The translations under genes and the position numbers were made by a program. DNA of 64,000 nucleotides from the NCBI RefSeq assembly GCF_050402865.1, contig NZ_BAABMF010000011.1:114408-178407 (forward strand), in the 5' to 3' direction. Origin of the DNA: Clostridium_AF sediminicola. GTDB taxonomy: Bacteria; Bacillota; Clostridia; Clostridiales; Clostridiaceae. The notes under the pieces are model-generated. The model ran no database searches and had not been told where the DNA came from. It saw only the letters and a program-made list of their open reading frames with translations. Positions 54,938 to 63,991 of this stretch are shown piece by piece. Position 1 is the stretch's first letter; each line of letters starts with the position of its first letter.

Positions 54938-56230
54938 TTACTCGTATCTAACTTTTATAGAGTTGGCATGAGCAGTTAGCCCCTCTGTTTCTGCCAAAGT
55001 AACTATATCATCTTTTATTTTTCCTAAAGCAGTATCTGAATAATAAATATAGCTTGATTTTTTGATATAATCATCTACAGAAAGTGCAGAATAGAATTTT
55101 GCTGTTCCGTTAGTTGGTAAAACATGATTTGGACCAGCTGCATAATCTCCTAATGGCTCCGGAGAATATTTTCCCAAGAAAATTGATCCTGCATTTTTAA
55201 TATCTCCTAATAACAAGAAAGGATCTTTTACCATAACTTCTAAATGCTCAGGAGCAATTTCATTAGATACATCCACAGCAGTTTTTAAATCATCCACAAC
55301 TATAATAGCTCCATAGTCCTTTAATGATTTTAATATTATATCTTTTCTAGATAATAATTCTATTTGCCTTGCTAATTCTTCATTTACTTTCTCTGCTAAT
55401 TCCATTGAAGTAGTTACAAGAATTGATGATGCTAATACATCATGCTCCGCTTGTGACATCAAGTCGGCTGCAATAAATTTTGCCTCTCCCGTTTCGTCTG
55501 ATATTATCAATATTTCTGAAGGTCCTGCAATCATATCAATATCAACATTTCCGTAAACATTCTTTTTAGCCATTGCTACATAAATATTTCCAGGTCCTAC
55601 TATCTTATCAACTTTTGGAATAGTATCAGTTCCATAAGCTAAAGCTCCAACTGCTTGAGCTCCTCCAACTTTGTATATTACATCTACCTCTGCAATATCC
55701 GCAGCTACTAAAATATTTGGATTAATCTTTCCGTCTTCTGATGGAGGCGTAACCATTACAACTTTACTAACACCTGCTACTTTTGCTGGAATAGTATTCA
55801 TCAATACAGATGACGGATATGCTGCAGTTCCACCTGGAACATATATACCAACAGTTTCTAAAGCAGTAACTTTTTGTCCTAATATTACCCCATCTGCTTT
55901 ATTTGTCATCCAAGAATTCTGTTTTTGTTTTTCGTGGAAAAAACTGATGTTTTCTTTTGCTAATTTTAAAGCTTTAACAAATTTCTCATCAACAATTTCA
56001 TATGCCTCTTTTATTTCTGAGTCAGTAACTCTCAAATTATTCTCATAAATATTTTTGCTATCAAATTTATTTGTATACTTTATAACTGCTTTATCCCCGT
56101 TCTTCTCAACATCTTTCAATATCTCATCAACTGCAATAAGAACATCTTGGTGAACTGATTCAGATCTACTCTTTAAATTTTTTATATATAACTCTTTAGA
56201 TTGAGTTGTCAATCTTTCAATATTAATCAT
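54938..56230 (-). CDS. hisD: Histidinol dehydrogenase
   Basis: A 430-residue zinc enzyme performing the last two oxidations to histidine. Visible motifs: YVPGGTAAYPSSVLMNTIPA near 130, GPGNIYVAMAK near 212, AGPSEILIISD near 234, AEHDVLA near 262 and SVDDYIKKSSYI near 385. It lies five bases upstream of hisB. Confidence 0.96.
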   Translation of the reverse strand: MINIERLTTQSKELYIKNLKSRSESVHQDVLIAVDEILKDVEKNGDKAVIKYTNKFDSKNIYENNLRVTDSEIKEAYEIVDEKFVKALKLAKENISFFHEKQKQNSWMTNKADGVILGQKVTALETVGIYVPGGTAAYPSSVLMNTIPAKVAGVSKVVMVTPPSEDGKINPNILVAADIAEVDVIYKVGGAQAVGALAYGTDTIPKVDKIVGPGNIYVAMAKKNVYGNVDIDMIAGPSEILIISDETGEAKFIAADLMSQAEHDVLASSILVTTSMELAEKVNEELARQIELLSRKDIILKSLKDYGAIIVVDDLKTAVDVSNEIAPEHLEVMVKDPFLLLGDIKNAGSIFLGKYSPEPLGDYAAGPNHVLPTNGTAKFYSALSVDDYIKKSSYIYYSDTALGKIKDDIVTLAETEGLTAHANSIKVRYE

Positions 56231-56245
56231 TTCATTCGCCCCTTA

Positions 56246-56890
56246 TTATTTCGCATTTTCTATTACTTTACTAACTTCATCGATTACTTTCAATATTTCT
56301 TCTCTTTTTATTTTCATACTTGCACGATTTACAATCATCCTTGCACTGATATCGCAAATATCTTCTACAACCACTAACCCATTTTCTTTCAAAGTACTAC
56401 CAGTTTCTACTATATCCACTATAGCATCTGCAAGACCTAATATAGGGGCTAGTTCTACTGACCCTTCTATTTTTATTACTTCAACATCTTGTCCTTTTTT
56501 TCTGAAATATTCCTTTGCCACATTTGGATACTTAGTAGCTATTAGTTTTCTATTATACCCTTTATCCACTTTAAATTCTGGAAGAGCAGCTAAGGCAAAT
56601 CTACACTTTCCCACATTCAAGTCTAAAACTTCATAGTAACTTCTTTCCTTTTCAAGCATAGTATCTTTACCAACTATTCCAATATCCGCAGCACCATACT
56701 CTACATATGTTGTAACATCTGGAGCTTTCACAAGAAAAAATTCTAAATTATAATTTTCATTTTTCCCTTTAAAAACAAGCTTTCTACCTTTATCTTCAAG
56801 TTCACTAACATCTGCCCCAATTTGCCTAAAAATCTTAACCGCCTGTTTCTCTAATCTACCTTTAGTTAGTGCTATTTTAATCTTTTTCAC
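56246..56890 (-). CDS. hisG: ATP phosphoribosyltransferase, short form
   Basis: A 214-residue catalytic subunit of the first histidine enzyme. It is the short form, without the C-terminal regulatory domain, and therefore needs HisZ, which is encoded immediately upstream. Motifs: ALTKGRLEKQAVKIF at the start, VEYGAADIGIVGKD near 70 and DIVETGSTLKENGL near 165. Confidence 0.95.
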   Translation of the reverse strand: MKKIKIALTKGRLEKQAVKIFRQIGADVSELEDKGRKLVFKGKNENYNLEFFLVKAPDVTTYVEYGAADIGIVGKDTMLEKERSYYEVLDLNVGKCRFALAALPEFKVDKGYNRKLIATKYPNVAKEYFRKKGQDVEVIKIEGSVELAPILGLADAIVDIVETGSTLKENGLVVVEDICDISARMIVNRASMKIKREEILKVIDEVSKVIENAK

Positions 56891-56920
56891 CTAATCCACC
56901 TCATTATAAATAATTTCTCT

Positions 56921-58183
56921 TTATATTCTTTCAAGCACCTCATAACTCTTACATTTATAACTGCTCTCACTATCTAATTCTTTTATATTAATTTCATCTT
57001 CGTCAATGATTGTTAGAATTTTGTTAGCTGAAACCTTCTCAGCATATTTCAAAGTTTTTTCTTTATCATCAAATAAACTTAATTCACAAATCATATCATT
57101 ACTTTGAATATGGTTTAATAATTCTATAGCTTTACTATATAACTCTTCTTTATATGAGATAATTATTTTTTCTTCACTTGTTTTATATGTTTTATTTATA
57201 TTCTTTAATGCAGTAATTACGTTATCCACATTTATCGCGAATCCTGTTGCTGGATAGTCTTTGCCAAAATGTTTTATTAGATTATCATATCTTCCACCAC
57301 TAACAATATAATCTCCAACATTTTCTACATACCCTCTGAAAATTATTCCAGTATAATAATTAATATGCTGTACCATTCCTAAATCTATGCTTAAATAATC
57401 AGCTAGCCCCGCAGCATTTACCATATCATATACCTTTTGAATATTTTCTAAAGCTTTTTGTGCTTTCTCATTGTTTGTCATATCTTTTGCCTTTTGAACT
57501 ATTTCAATACCACCAAAAAGTTCAGGAAGTTTTTGAAGTAATTTAATTTTTTCATATTCATTAGAATTCTTCATTGAATTAACAAAATCACTTAGTGCCG
57601 AAAAGTTCTTGCTTTCAATAAAATCTCTTATATCTTCAATTACTTCTTTGTCTAACTCAACATCTTCTATAAGAGCTTTAAAGAAATTCGCTTGACCTAA
57701 TTCAATTTTAAAATTTTCAAGTCCTAACTCTCTTAATGATTTTATAACTGTTATTATTATTTCAACATCAGCTTTATAATTTTCAATTCCAATTATTTCT
57801 CCACCTGATTGAGTTATTTCACTAGTTTTTCCACCATAATCTTCATTTATTCTAAATATATTTGAAGTATATGAAAGCTTTAACGGAAGCACTGCATTAT
57901 TTATTTTTGTAGATGCTATTCTTGCTATAGGAGTAGTAACATCTGGTTTAAGAACAAGTATTCTTCCTTTATTATCAAAAAGTTTATACATTTTTTGCTG
58001 TTCAATTGGTTGATTTTCTATATCAAATACATCATAAAACTCCAATGTAGGTGAAATTATTTCTGCGTATCCATTTCTGTGATAAACTTTTCTTAACTTT
58101 TCCTCTATTTTTAATTTCATATTACTCTCATTAAACAAAGTATCTTTCATTCCATCTGGTATATATCTTTTTAAATTTCTCAA
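56921..58183 (-). CDS. hisZ: ATP phosphoribosyltransferase regulatory subunit
   Basis: A 420-residue HisRS-like protein without aminoacylation, which forms an octamer with short HisG and carries histidine feedback. The class II motif 2 region TPIARIAS and LKLSYTSNIFR are present, and QSGGEIIG marks the HisZ group; the C-terminal anticodon-type domain is divergent. It is the first gene of hisZGDBHAFIE, and the order and tight spacing (30, 15, 5, 14, overlap, 15, 59, 4 bases) imply one transcript. Confidence 0.93.
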   Translation of the reverse strand: MRNLKRYIPDGMKDTLFNESNMKLKIEEKLRKVYHRNGYAEIISPTLEFYDVFDIENQPIEQQKMYKLFDNKGRILVLKPDVTTPIARIASTKINNAVLPLKLSYTSNIFRINEDYGGKTSEITQSGGEIIGIENYKADVEIIITVIKSLRELGLENFKIELGQANFFKALIEDVELDKEVIEDIRDFIESKNFSALSDFVNSMKNSNEYEKIKLLQKLPELFGGIEIVQKAKDMTNNEKAQKALENIQKVYDMVNAAGLADYLSIDLGMVQHINYYTGIIFRGYVENVGDYIVSGGRYDNLIKHFGKDYPATGFAINVDNVITALKNINKTYKTSEEKIIISYKEELYSKAIELLNHIQSNDMICELSLFDDKEKTLKYAEKVSANKILTIIDEDEINIKELDSESSYKCKSYEVLERI

Positions 58184-58238
58184 AATAGCACCTCCGCTTT
58201 ATCACTTTACTGCGTTAAATCGTTGAATCAATATTATT

Positions 58239-58268
58239 ATATTAACATTTACTTATCATTATTGTCAA
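58239..58268 (-). promoter_or_regulatory. Likely his operon promoter
   Basis: TTGACA (58268-58263) and TAATAT (58244-58239), spacer 18, on the minus strand, ~55 bases before hisZ. The leader is too short for a T-box, and no histidine-codon run is visible. Confidence 0.55.
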
Positions 58269-58292
58269 ATGTTTTATTTTTGTCAACTGTAT

Positions 58293-58335
58293 ATTGTGAT
58301 TGAAGTTCAACTAAATTACTTTTTGTGAAATAACT
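58293..58335. repeat. Single arm of the palindromic MITE-like element
   Basis: ATTGTGATTGAAGTTCAACT followed by AAATTACTTTTTGTG matches, in reverse, one terminal arm of the copies at 211-366 and 39787-39908. The other arm and the centre are missing. It sits directly upstream of the his promoter. Confidence 0.65.
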
Positions 58336-58351
58336 TTATTATAATATAAAA

Positions 58352-58387
58352 AAATAAAACCAACTTATAAAATTGTTGATTTTATTT
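58352..58387 (-). terminator. Intrinsic terminator of the glucokinase gene
   Basis: AAATAAAATCAAC pairs with GTTGGTTTTATTT (one G-U) around a 10-base loop, with a T run on the minus strand. Confidence 0.8.
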
Positions 58388-58431
58388 ATATTATATTTGT
58401 GAATTACATAGTAATCATTATGAACTTTTAT

Positions 58432-59382
58432 TTACTTACTTTCTGAAATTCCTAATGCAGCTGCACCAACTATTCCTGCATCTGTGCCTAATCCTGCTGG
58501 TACTATCTTACATGATTCAGCCATTTGCTTTAAGCATCTCACTTTAACGACTTCATTTATTTTATCAAATACAATTTTTCCTGCCATTGAAACTCCACCG
58601 CCTATTACTATCATTTCAGGATCAAAAGTAGTAATAAGGTTCGCAATGAATACTCCTAAATAATTTAAACTTAAATCTAAAACTGCTTTTGCTACTGAAT
58701 CACCTTTTTCAGCTTCAACAAAAACCTCTTTAGCTGTGATTTTTTCATAGTTATTTAACGATGTACTTTCACCTTTTTGAACTGCTTCATTAGCTAGCCT
58801 CGCTATAGCTGTTCCTGAAGAATATGCTTCAATACATCCTTTGTTTCCACAGTTGCATGTAGGTCCATCAACATCTATTGTAGTGTGCCCAACTTCTAAA
58901 GCATTATTAGTATTACCTCGGAATATCTTTCCGTTAATAATTGCTCCTCCACCTACACCAGTACTTACAGTAACATAAATCATATTTTCTGTACCTTTAC
59001 CTGCACCAAACATATGCTCACCTAGTGTTGCAACGTTTGCATCATTATCTAAAAATGTTGGTATATTAAACCTTTCTTTTATAGGTTGAATTAATTGAAA
59101 ATTTTTAAAAGGTAAGTTTGATGTTTCTATAATAACACCGGTTTTAGCATTTAGTGGTCCAGGAGATCCTATACCAATTGCTTTAATTTCTTCTAAATTA
59201 GCATTACTATCTAGTATTACTTTATCAATAACACCAATTATTCTATCCAATACTGCTTGTTCGCCTTCATAGGCATTAGTTGGGATAGTATGCTTGTACA
59301 TAATCTTACCATTCAAGTTGCTCAAAACCCCACTAATCTTTGTTCCTCCCAAATCAATACCTATTACATAATTTTTCTCCAT
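58432..59382 (-). CDS. glcK: ROK-family glucokinase
   Basis: The ATG at 59380-59382 (MEKNYVIGIDLGGTK) with GGGAGTGAG upstream gives 316 residues. It likely phosphorylates glucose with ATP. Phosphate motif DLGGTKISG near 9, DNDANVATLGEHMFG near 108, STGVGGGAIING near 135, and the ROK zinc site CNCGNKGCIEAYSSG near 172 are present. ROK kinases can act on other hexoses; glucose is the usual substrate for this Gram-positive group. Confidence 0.9.
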   Translation of the reverse strand: MEKNYVIGIDLGGTKISGVLSNLNGKIMYKHTIPTNAYEGEQAVLDRIIGVIDKVILDSNANLEEIKAIGIGSPGPLNAKTGVIIETSNLPFKNFQLIQPIKERFNIPTFLDNDANVATLGEHMFGAGKGTENMIYVTVSTGVGGGAIINGKIFRGNTNNALEVGHTTIDVDGPTCNCGNKGCIEAYSSGTAIARLANEAVQKGESTSLNNYEKITAKEVFVEAEKGDSVAKAVLDLSLNYLGVFIANLITTFDPEMIVIGGGVSMAGKIVFDKINEVVKVRCLKQMAESCKIVPAGLGTDAGIVGAAALGISESK

Positions 59383-59542
59383 TAATCTCACTCCCAAAAG
59401 TATATTATGCATTGAAACATTTAACTTAATAATCATTTGATTCACTGTTTATTTTAGCATATAATTTTAAACTTTTATATTAATAAATTAATATTATATA
59501 AAGTTATAAACAATCCATATATAAAATTATGAATAACTCCAA

Positions 59543-59578
59543 AAAATCTATTAACCATAAAGGGAGTTAATAGATTTT
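59543..59578 (-). terminator. Intrinsic terminator after the two small genes
   Basis: AAAATCTATTAAC pairs with GTTAATAGATTTT around a 10-base loop, followed by Ts on the minus strand. Confidence 0.8.
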
Positions 59579-59584
59579 AATTGT

Positions 59585-59806
59585 TTAAAATAAATTATCA
59601 CTTTTAATAATATCTTTTAATTTTTCGTTTTTATCATATGCATCTGCAACAGAATGAAGGTTTGGTATATATCCTGTGTAACCAGATAAATTATCCAAAT
59701 CGTAATTAATTCCATTTCCAATATTCTTATTTATTTCATAATAGTGTGGAACATTAATTGAACTAGTGTTTGAGCTTTGATGCTGTGATGAATAATTTGT
59801 CGTCAT
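59585..59806 (-). CDS. Small protein of 73 residues, Asn/Ser-rich
   Basis: AAAGGAGGAAATT precedes the ATG, a strong ribosome site. The product starts MTTNYSSQHQSSNTSSINVP and ends DKNEKLKDIIKSDNLF; the middle has several Tyr, Gly and Asn residues. It is soluble and probably partly disordered. It overlaps the 80-residue gene upstream by 44 bases in a different frame, which is unusual unless the two are co-translated. Given the neighbouring spore gene a spore role is possible, but I recognise no family. Confidence 0.6.
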   Translation of the reverse strand: MTTNYSSQHQSSNTSSINVPHYYEINKNIGNGINYDLDNLSGYTGYIPNLHSVADAYDKNEKLKDIIKSDNLF

Positions 59807-60005
59807 AATTTCCTCCTTTTTCTTGAATTAAAAAATTGCTATTCTCTAGCATATTACATATGATATCTAAATCTTCTTTTCCGTCTCCATTAAGCATAAT
59901 AGTAAAACTATCAGAATCATTTACTATAGCAAAGTAATCATTTAATCTACTATAATCACTTAATTCAATATGCCCTTTTATATCCAGCCTATAAACTGAC
60001 ATCAT
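59763..60005 (-). CDS. Small protein of 80 residues
   Basis: AAGGAGAG lies five bases before the ATG; a second ATG follows at once. The product, MSVYRLDIKGHIELSDYSRL and onward, has alternating strands and helices (FTIMLNGDGKEDLDIICNML) suggesting a compact alpha/beta fold of about 70 residues. No motif is recognised. It overlaps the start of the 73-residue gene and shares its terminator. Confidence 0.6.
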   Translation of the reverse strand: MMSVYRLDIKGHIELSDYSRLNDYFAIVNDSDSFTIMLNGDGKEDLDIICNMLENSNFLIQEKGGNYDDKLFITASKLKH

Positions 60006-60178
60006 ACTCTCTCCTTAATTTATTTGCATTTATTTTTTGTATTTATTTAAAAATTATACATATTGGATACAGGAAATCTATCCATATACTTTTTGTTATA
60101 CTTTTTTCTTTTGGTGATAAACTATTATTAACACGATTTATTATTTTAATAATTCAAAAAAAATTAAAGGAGAATAAA

Positions 60179-60370
60179 ATGGATCCTAAAAGAGCAAACC
60201 AAATTATGACTTCAAACAAAAAAGCTCAAGTCTTTTATAAGAATAAACCTGTTAAAATATTGTCTGTTGAAAAGAATAGCGGTTCTGTTGAACTAAAAAA
60301 TTTGAAAAGTGATAAAACAATAGTTACTAATGCTAAAAACATTCATGAAAATCATGGCCTAAAACATTAA
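60179..60370 (+). CDS. sspH: H-type small acid-soluble spore protein
   Basis: A 63-residue protein preceded by AAAGGAGAA. It starts MDPKRANQIMTSNKKAQVFY and continues KNKPVKILSVEKNSG, fitting the SspH pattern (KRA-x-QI near the N-terminus, Y-x(3)-PV, I-x-V). SspH-type proteins are made in the forespore and bind or coat spore DNA or core components. It is monocistronic with a terminator. It supports an endospore-forming host. Confidence 0.85.
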   Translation: MDPKRANQIMTSNKKAQVFYKNKPVKILSVEKNSGSVELKNLKSDKTIVTNAKNIHENHGLKH

Positions 60371-60375
60371 AAAAA

Positions 60376-60411
60376 AATCCTATCATTTATTATAATGGTA
60401 GGATCTTTTTT
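60376..60411 (+). terminator. Intrinsic terminator of sspH
   Basis: AATCCTATCATT pairs with AATGGTAGGATC (with G-U) around a short loop, followed by TTTTT. Confidence 0.8.
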
Positions 60412-60514
60412 ATTAATATATTAGTGACATCTATAAAGCAATATAGTAAACTAATAGGGTGGTTATAGTTTGTCCACAATAATACAACTTAGGTTTTTCA
60501 TGGAGGTACTAATT

Positions 60515-61420
60515 ATGAAAAAAAGAACTGTTTTACCTTATATATCAGCAACAATAACTTCTTTAATATTTGGACTAAGTTTTTTGTTTTCAAAAATAGC
60601 CCTTCAAAACGTAAGTCCACTCACCTTATTAGGTTTTAGATTTTTAACAGCATTTTCGTTAATGACAATACTAATAATATTAAAAATTATAAAAGTAGAT
60701 TATAAAAACAAGCCTATTTCTAGTCTTTTATTACTAGGAATTATGCAACCAGTTACTTACTTTTTATTTGAAACTTATGGAATCCAAAACTCATCTTCTT
60801 CACAAGCAGGTTTAATGATTTCTCTTATTCCAATAGTTGTTACTCTCTTATCATCTCTTTTATTAAAAGAGAAAACTTCAATTAGCCAAATTATTTCAAT
60901 CATAATTTCTATTTCTGGTGTTTTTATTATTATATTAATGAATAATTCCTCTGAAACTAATAGCTCTTTCATAGGTACATTTTTCTTGTTTGGAGCAGTT
61001 ATTTCCGCTGCATTCTTTAATATTTTATCTAGAAAACTTTCAATGAAATTTTCTCCTATGGAGCTTACTTATTTTATGATGTTTATGGGTGCATTGACGT
61101 TTAACTCTTTATCTGTTTTAAAACATCTAAATGCAGGTACTTTAAAAACTTACTTTTTAGTTTTAAATAATAAAGAATTTCTTATTGCAATAGGTTATTT
61201 AGGAATATTATCTTCTATTGTTGCTTTTTTCTTGATAAATTATACACTTTCAAAAATTGAAGCATCTAAATCTTCCATTTTTGCAAACCTATCAACTATA
61301 GTTTCTGTAGTTGCAGGAATTATAATACTAAAAGAAGATTTTAGTTTTTATCATTTAATAGGTTCATCGCTAATTTTAATTGGTGTTTGGGGTACCAATT
61401 ATTTCGGTAAAAATAAATAA
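60515..61420 (+). CDS. DMT/EamA-family transporter
   Basis: The ATG at 60515 (MKKRTVLPYISATIT) with GGAGGT upstream gives 301 residues with ten predicted membrane segments in two EamA repeats. The first repeat has FGLSFLFSKIAL and the second FGAVISAAFFNILSRKL. Relatives export amino acids or metabolites, but the substrate is not readable. Its neighbours, sspH and an EF-G paralogue, give no clue. Confidence 0.88.
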   Translation: MKKRTVLPYISATITSLIFGLSFLFSKIALQNVSPLTLLGFRFLTAFSLMTILIILKIIKVDYKNKPISSLLLLGIMQPVTYFLFETYGIQNSSSSQAGLMISLIPIVVTLLSSLLLKEKTSISQIISIIISISGVFIIILMNNSSETNSSFIGTFFLFGAVISAAFFNILSRKLSMKFSPMELTYFMMFMGALTFNSLSVLKHLNAGTLKTYFLVLNNKEFLIAIGYLGILSSIVAFFLINYTLSKIEASKSSIFANLSTIVSVVAGIIILKEDFSFYHLIGSSLILIGVWGTNYFGKNK

Positions 61421-61446
61421 ACAAGGCCCTTTTCAAGACCTTGTTT
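61419..61446. terminator. Bidirectional terminator between transporter and EF-G paralogue
   Basis: AAACAAGG pairs with CCTTGTTT around CCCTTTTCAAGA-type loop, with T-rich flanks both ways. Confidence 0.75.
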
Positions 61447-61466
61447 GTTATTTAATATTTATTTTT

Positions 61467-63542
61467 TTATGATACTTGACTTTCTTCAATTATTTTATCA
61501 ACTATATTTTGAGGAACCTCTTCATACCTTTCAAATTCCATATCAAAACTACCTCTAGCGCTAGTCATTGATTTTAAATCTGTAGCATATTTAAACATTT
61601 CAGCCATAGGAACTTCAGCTATAATCTTCTGTTTCCCTTTAGCAGGTTCCATACCTAAAACTCTTCCTCTTTTTTTATTTATATCACCCATTATATCTCC
61701 CATATAATCATCAGGTATAGTTACTTCAACATGCATTATAGGTTCTAATATAATTGGCTCTGCTTGCTTAATTCCTTTCTTATATGCTAAAGATGCTGCA
61801 ACTTTAAATGCCATCTCAGACGAATCAACTGGATGATATGATCCATCATGGAGCGTAGCTCTTATTCCAATTAGAGGATATCCTGCTAAAATACCTTTTT
61901 TCATAGATTCTCTTAGTCCTTTTTCAACAGCAGGTATATATTGTCTTGGAACAACTCCTCCAACAACTTTATCAACAAATTCTAAGTCATTTTCTCCATC
62001 ATTTCTTGGTTCAAATTTAATAACCACATCACCATATTGACCATGACCACCAGATTGCTTTTTATGTTTTCCTTGTACATCAGCAGCTTTTTTAATCGTT
62101 TCTCTATAAGGAATTTTTGGAGTTTCTAAAGCTACTTCAGCTCCAAACTTATTCTTTAATTTACATGCTATTACGTCTAAATGAGTTGCTCCTACTCCTG
62201 ATATTATTGTATCTGCATTTTCTATATCTCTAGAAATTGTGAATGTAGGATCTTCATCAAGTAATTTGTGCAAGCCTGAAGATATTTTATCCTCATCACC
62301 TTTTGATAATGGCTTAACAGCCATTGACATCTTAGGTTTTGGGAACTCTATAGTTTCATAAGCAATCTTACTTACGTCACCAGATATTGTATCACCAGTT
62401 GCTGTAAATTGTAATTTTGCAACAGCTCCAATATCCCCTGCAACTATTTCATTTGTTTTTATTTGATTTTTACCTCTAATGAAATACATTGTTCCAAATT
62501 TTTCTTGTTTATCTTTATTTACATTATAAACAGTAGTATCTGATTTAGCTTTTCCTGTTATTACTCTAAACATTGAAAGTTTACCAACAAATGGATCTGC
62601 AATAGTCTTAAATACAAATGCAGAAAAAGGTTCAGATTCATCTATCTTAACTTTAAGTTCTTCACCACTCTCAATATTAAAAGCTTCAACTGGTTCGTCA
62701 TCCTTAGGAGATGGGAAACATTCTACTATATCTTCAAGTAATGTGTTTATTCCAATACTTTTATACGCAGAACCGCATGTTACAGGAGCAATTTCTCCTT
62801 TAGCACAACCTGCAATCAAGCCATGGTAAATTTCATCATCACTCAATTCTCCTTCTTCGAAATATTTATCTAATAATTTTTCATCAGTTTCAGCCACTGC
62901 TTCAGTTATCATTATTTTGCATTCTTCAACTTTATTAATTAGCTCTGGAGGAACTTCTCCTGCTTCCATTTCACCAGTTTTAGGATTATAAATCCTAGCT
63001 CTTTTAGTAATAACATTCACTACCCCTTTGAAATCGTTTTCCTTACCTATTGGATATTGAATTGGTACTACGGAAATTCCAAAAGCTTCTTTTAATTGTG
63101 CTAATACTTTCTCAAAATTACTATTTTCTCTATCTAATTTATTTATAAAAAATGCTCGTGGCATATTATTTTCGTTTACAAAATTCCAGGCTTTTTCAGT
63201 ACCAACTTTTATTCCTGAAACACCTGAAACAGATATAAGCGCTATATCTGCAGCTCTTAATCCTTGGATCATTTCTCCAACAAAGTCAAAATAACCTGGT
63301 ATGTCAATTAAGTTAATCTTCGTATTCTCCCATTCACATGGCTCTACCGTAGTAGAAATTGAAATTTTTCTTCTTTTTTCTTCAACATCATAATCGCTAA
63401 TTGTATTTTCCTCTTCGACTTTTCCAAACCTATCTATCATCTTAGTGTAATACAAAATTGACTCAGTTAATGTAGTTTTACCAGAACCACTGTGACCTAT
63501 CAAACCAACATTCCTTAAGTTTTGGGTTTTATAAACTTTCAT
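61467..63542 (-). CDS. EF-G-like translational GTPase (paralogue)
   Basis: A 691-residue protein with all five EF-G domains. The G domain has GHSGSGKTT (residues 16-24), NKLD in FINKLDREN and DIPGYFDF at 80-87. In canonical EF-G/EF-Tu the last is DTPGHVDF; the catalytic His is replaced here by Tyr84. It belongs to the second EF-G group seen in many Firmicutes, whose role (perhaps ribosome recycling or stress translation) is not settled. AGGGGGAG precedes the ATG. It is not in a str operon. Confidence 0.88.
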   Translation of the reverse strand: MKVYKTQNLRNVGLIGHSGSGKTTLTESILYYTKMIDRFGKVEEENTISDYDVEEKRRKISISTTVEPCEWENTKINLIDIPGYFDFVGEMIQGLRAADIALISVSGVSGIKVGTEKAWNFVNENNMPRAFFINKLDRENSNFEKVLAQLKEAFGISVVPIQYPIGKENDFKGVVNVITKRARIYNPKTGEMEAGEVPPELINKVEECKIMITEAVAETDEKLLDKYFEEGELSDDEIYHGLIAGCAKGEIAPVTCGSAYKSIGINTLLEDIVECFPSPKDDEPVEAFNIESGEELKVKIDESEPFSAFVFKTIADPFVGKLSMFRVITGKAKSDTTVYNVNKDKQEKFGTMYFIRGKNQIKTNEIVAGDIGAVAKLQFTATGDTISGDVSKIAYETIEFPKPKMSMAVKPLSKGDEDKISSGLHKLLDEDPTFTISRDIENADTIISGVGATHLDVIACKLKNKFGAEVALETPKIPYRETIKKAADVQGKHKKQSGGHGQYGDVVIKFEPRNDGENDLEFVDKVVGGVVPRQYIPAVEKGLRESMKKGILAGYPLIGIRATLHDGSYHPVDSSEMAFKVAASLAYKKGIKQAEPIILEPIMHVEVTIPDDYMGDIMGDINKKRGRVLGMEPAKGKQKIIAEVPMAEMFKYATDLKSMTSARGSFDMEFERYEEVPQNIVDKIIEESQVS

Positions 63543-63744
63543 AAAGACTCCCCCTTTTTTTTTAGCAGATTTTTTAGCTTATAATTTATATATTCGATTT
63601 TGTTTTAAAAATTCCTCTTTAAAAAAACAAAATTTTCAAAATAATTTGAAATGTTTTTATTATTATTTTTTTACTTATGATTCTATTATATTCATTTTTA
63701 TTTTTATTATACAGATTTACTATATATTACAAATAAATTTCATC

Positions 63745-63774
63745 AAAAAAAATCCCATGTCTTAGACATGAGAT
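63745..63774 (-). terminator. Terminator of the rRNA-tRNA transcript
   Basis: ATCTCATGTC pairs with GACATGGGAT (one G-U) around TAA, followed by eight Ts on the minus strand. The gap 63543-63793 holds nothing else identifiable. Confidence 0.85.
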
Positions 63775-63793
63775 ATTATTCAAAAAATAAAAA

Positions 63794-63868
<75 letters not shown>

Positions 63869-63873
63869 CCATG

Positions 63874-63991
63874 ACCTGGCAACGTCCTACTCTCCCACAC
63901 AGTCTCCCGTGCAGTACCATCAGCGTGTTGAAGCTTAACCTTCGTGTTCGGAATGGGAACGGGTGTTACCTTCAAGCTATAATCACCAGAT
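63874..63991 (-). rRNA. rrf: 5S ribosomal RNA
   Basis: The minus strand reads CTGGTGATTATAGCTTGAAG, then ACACCCGTTCCCATTCCGAA and ends GGACGTTGCCAGGT: the standard 5S helices and loops are all visible. The exact ends are estimated to within a few bases. The 16S and 23S genes are expected beyond the right edge. Confidence 0.93.

Noticed and set aside
58184..58431. T-box or histidine leader peptide ahead of hisZ
   Set aside because: No T-box core, no run of His codons and only ~55 bases between the likely promoter and hisZ; the hairpin at 58352 belongs to the upstream glucokinase.
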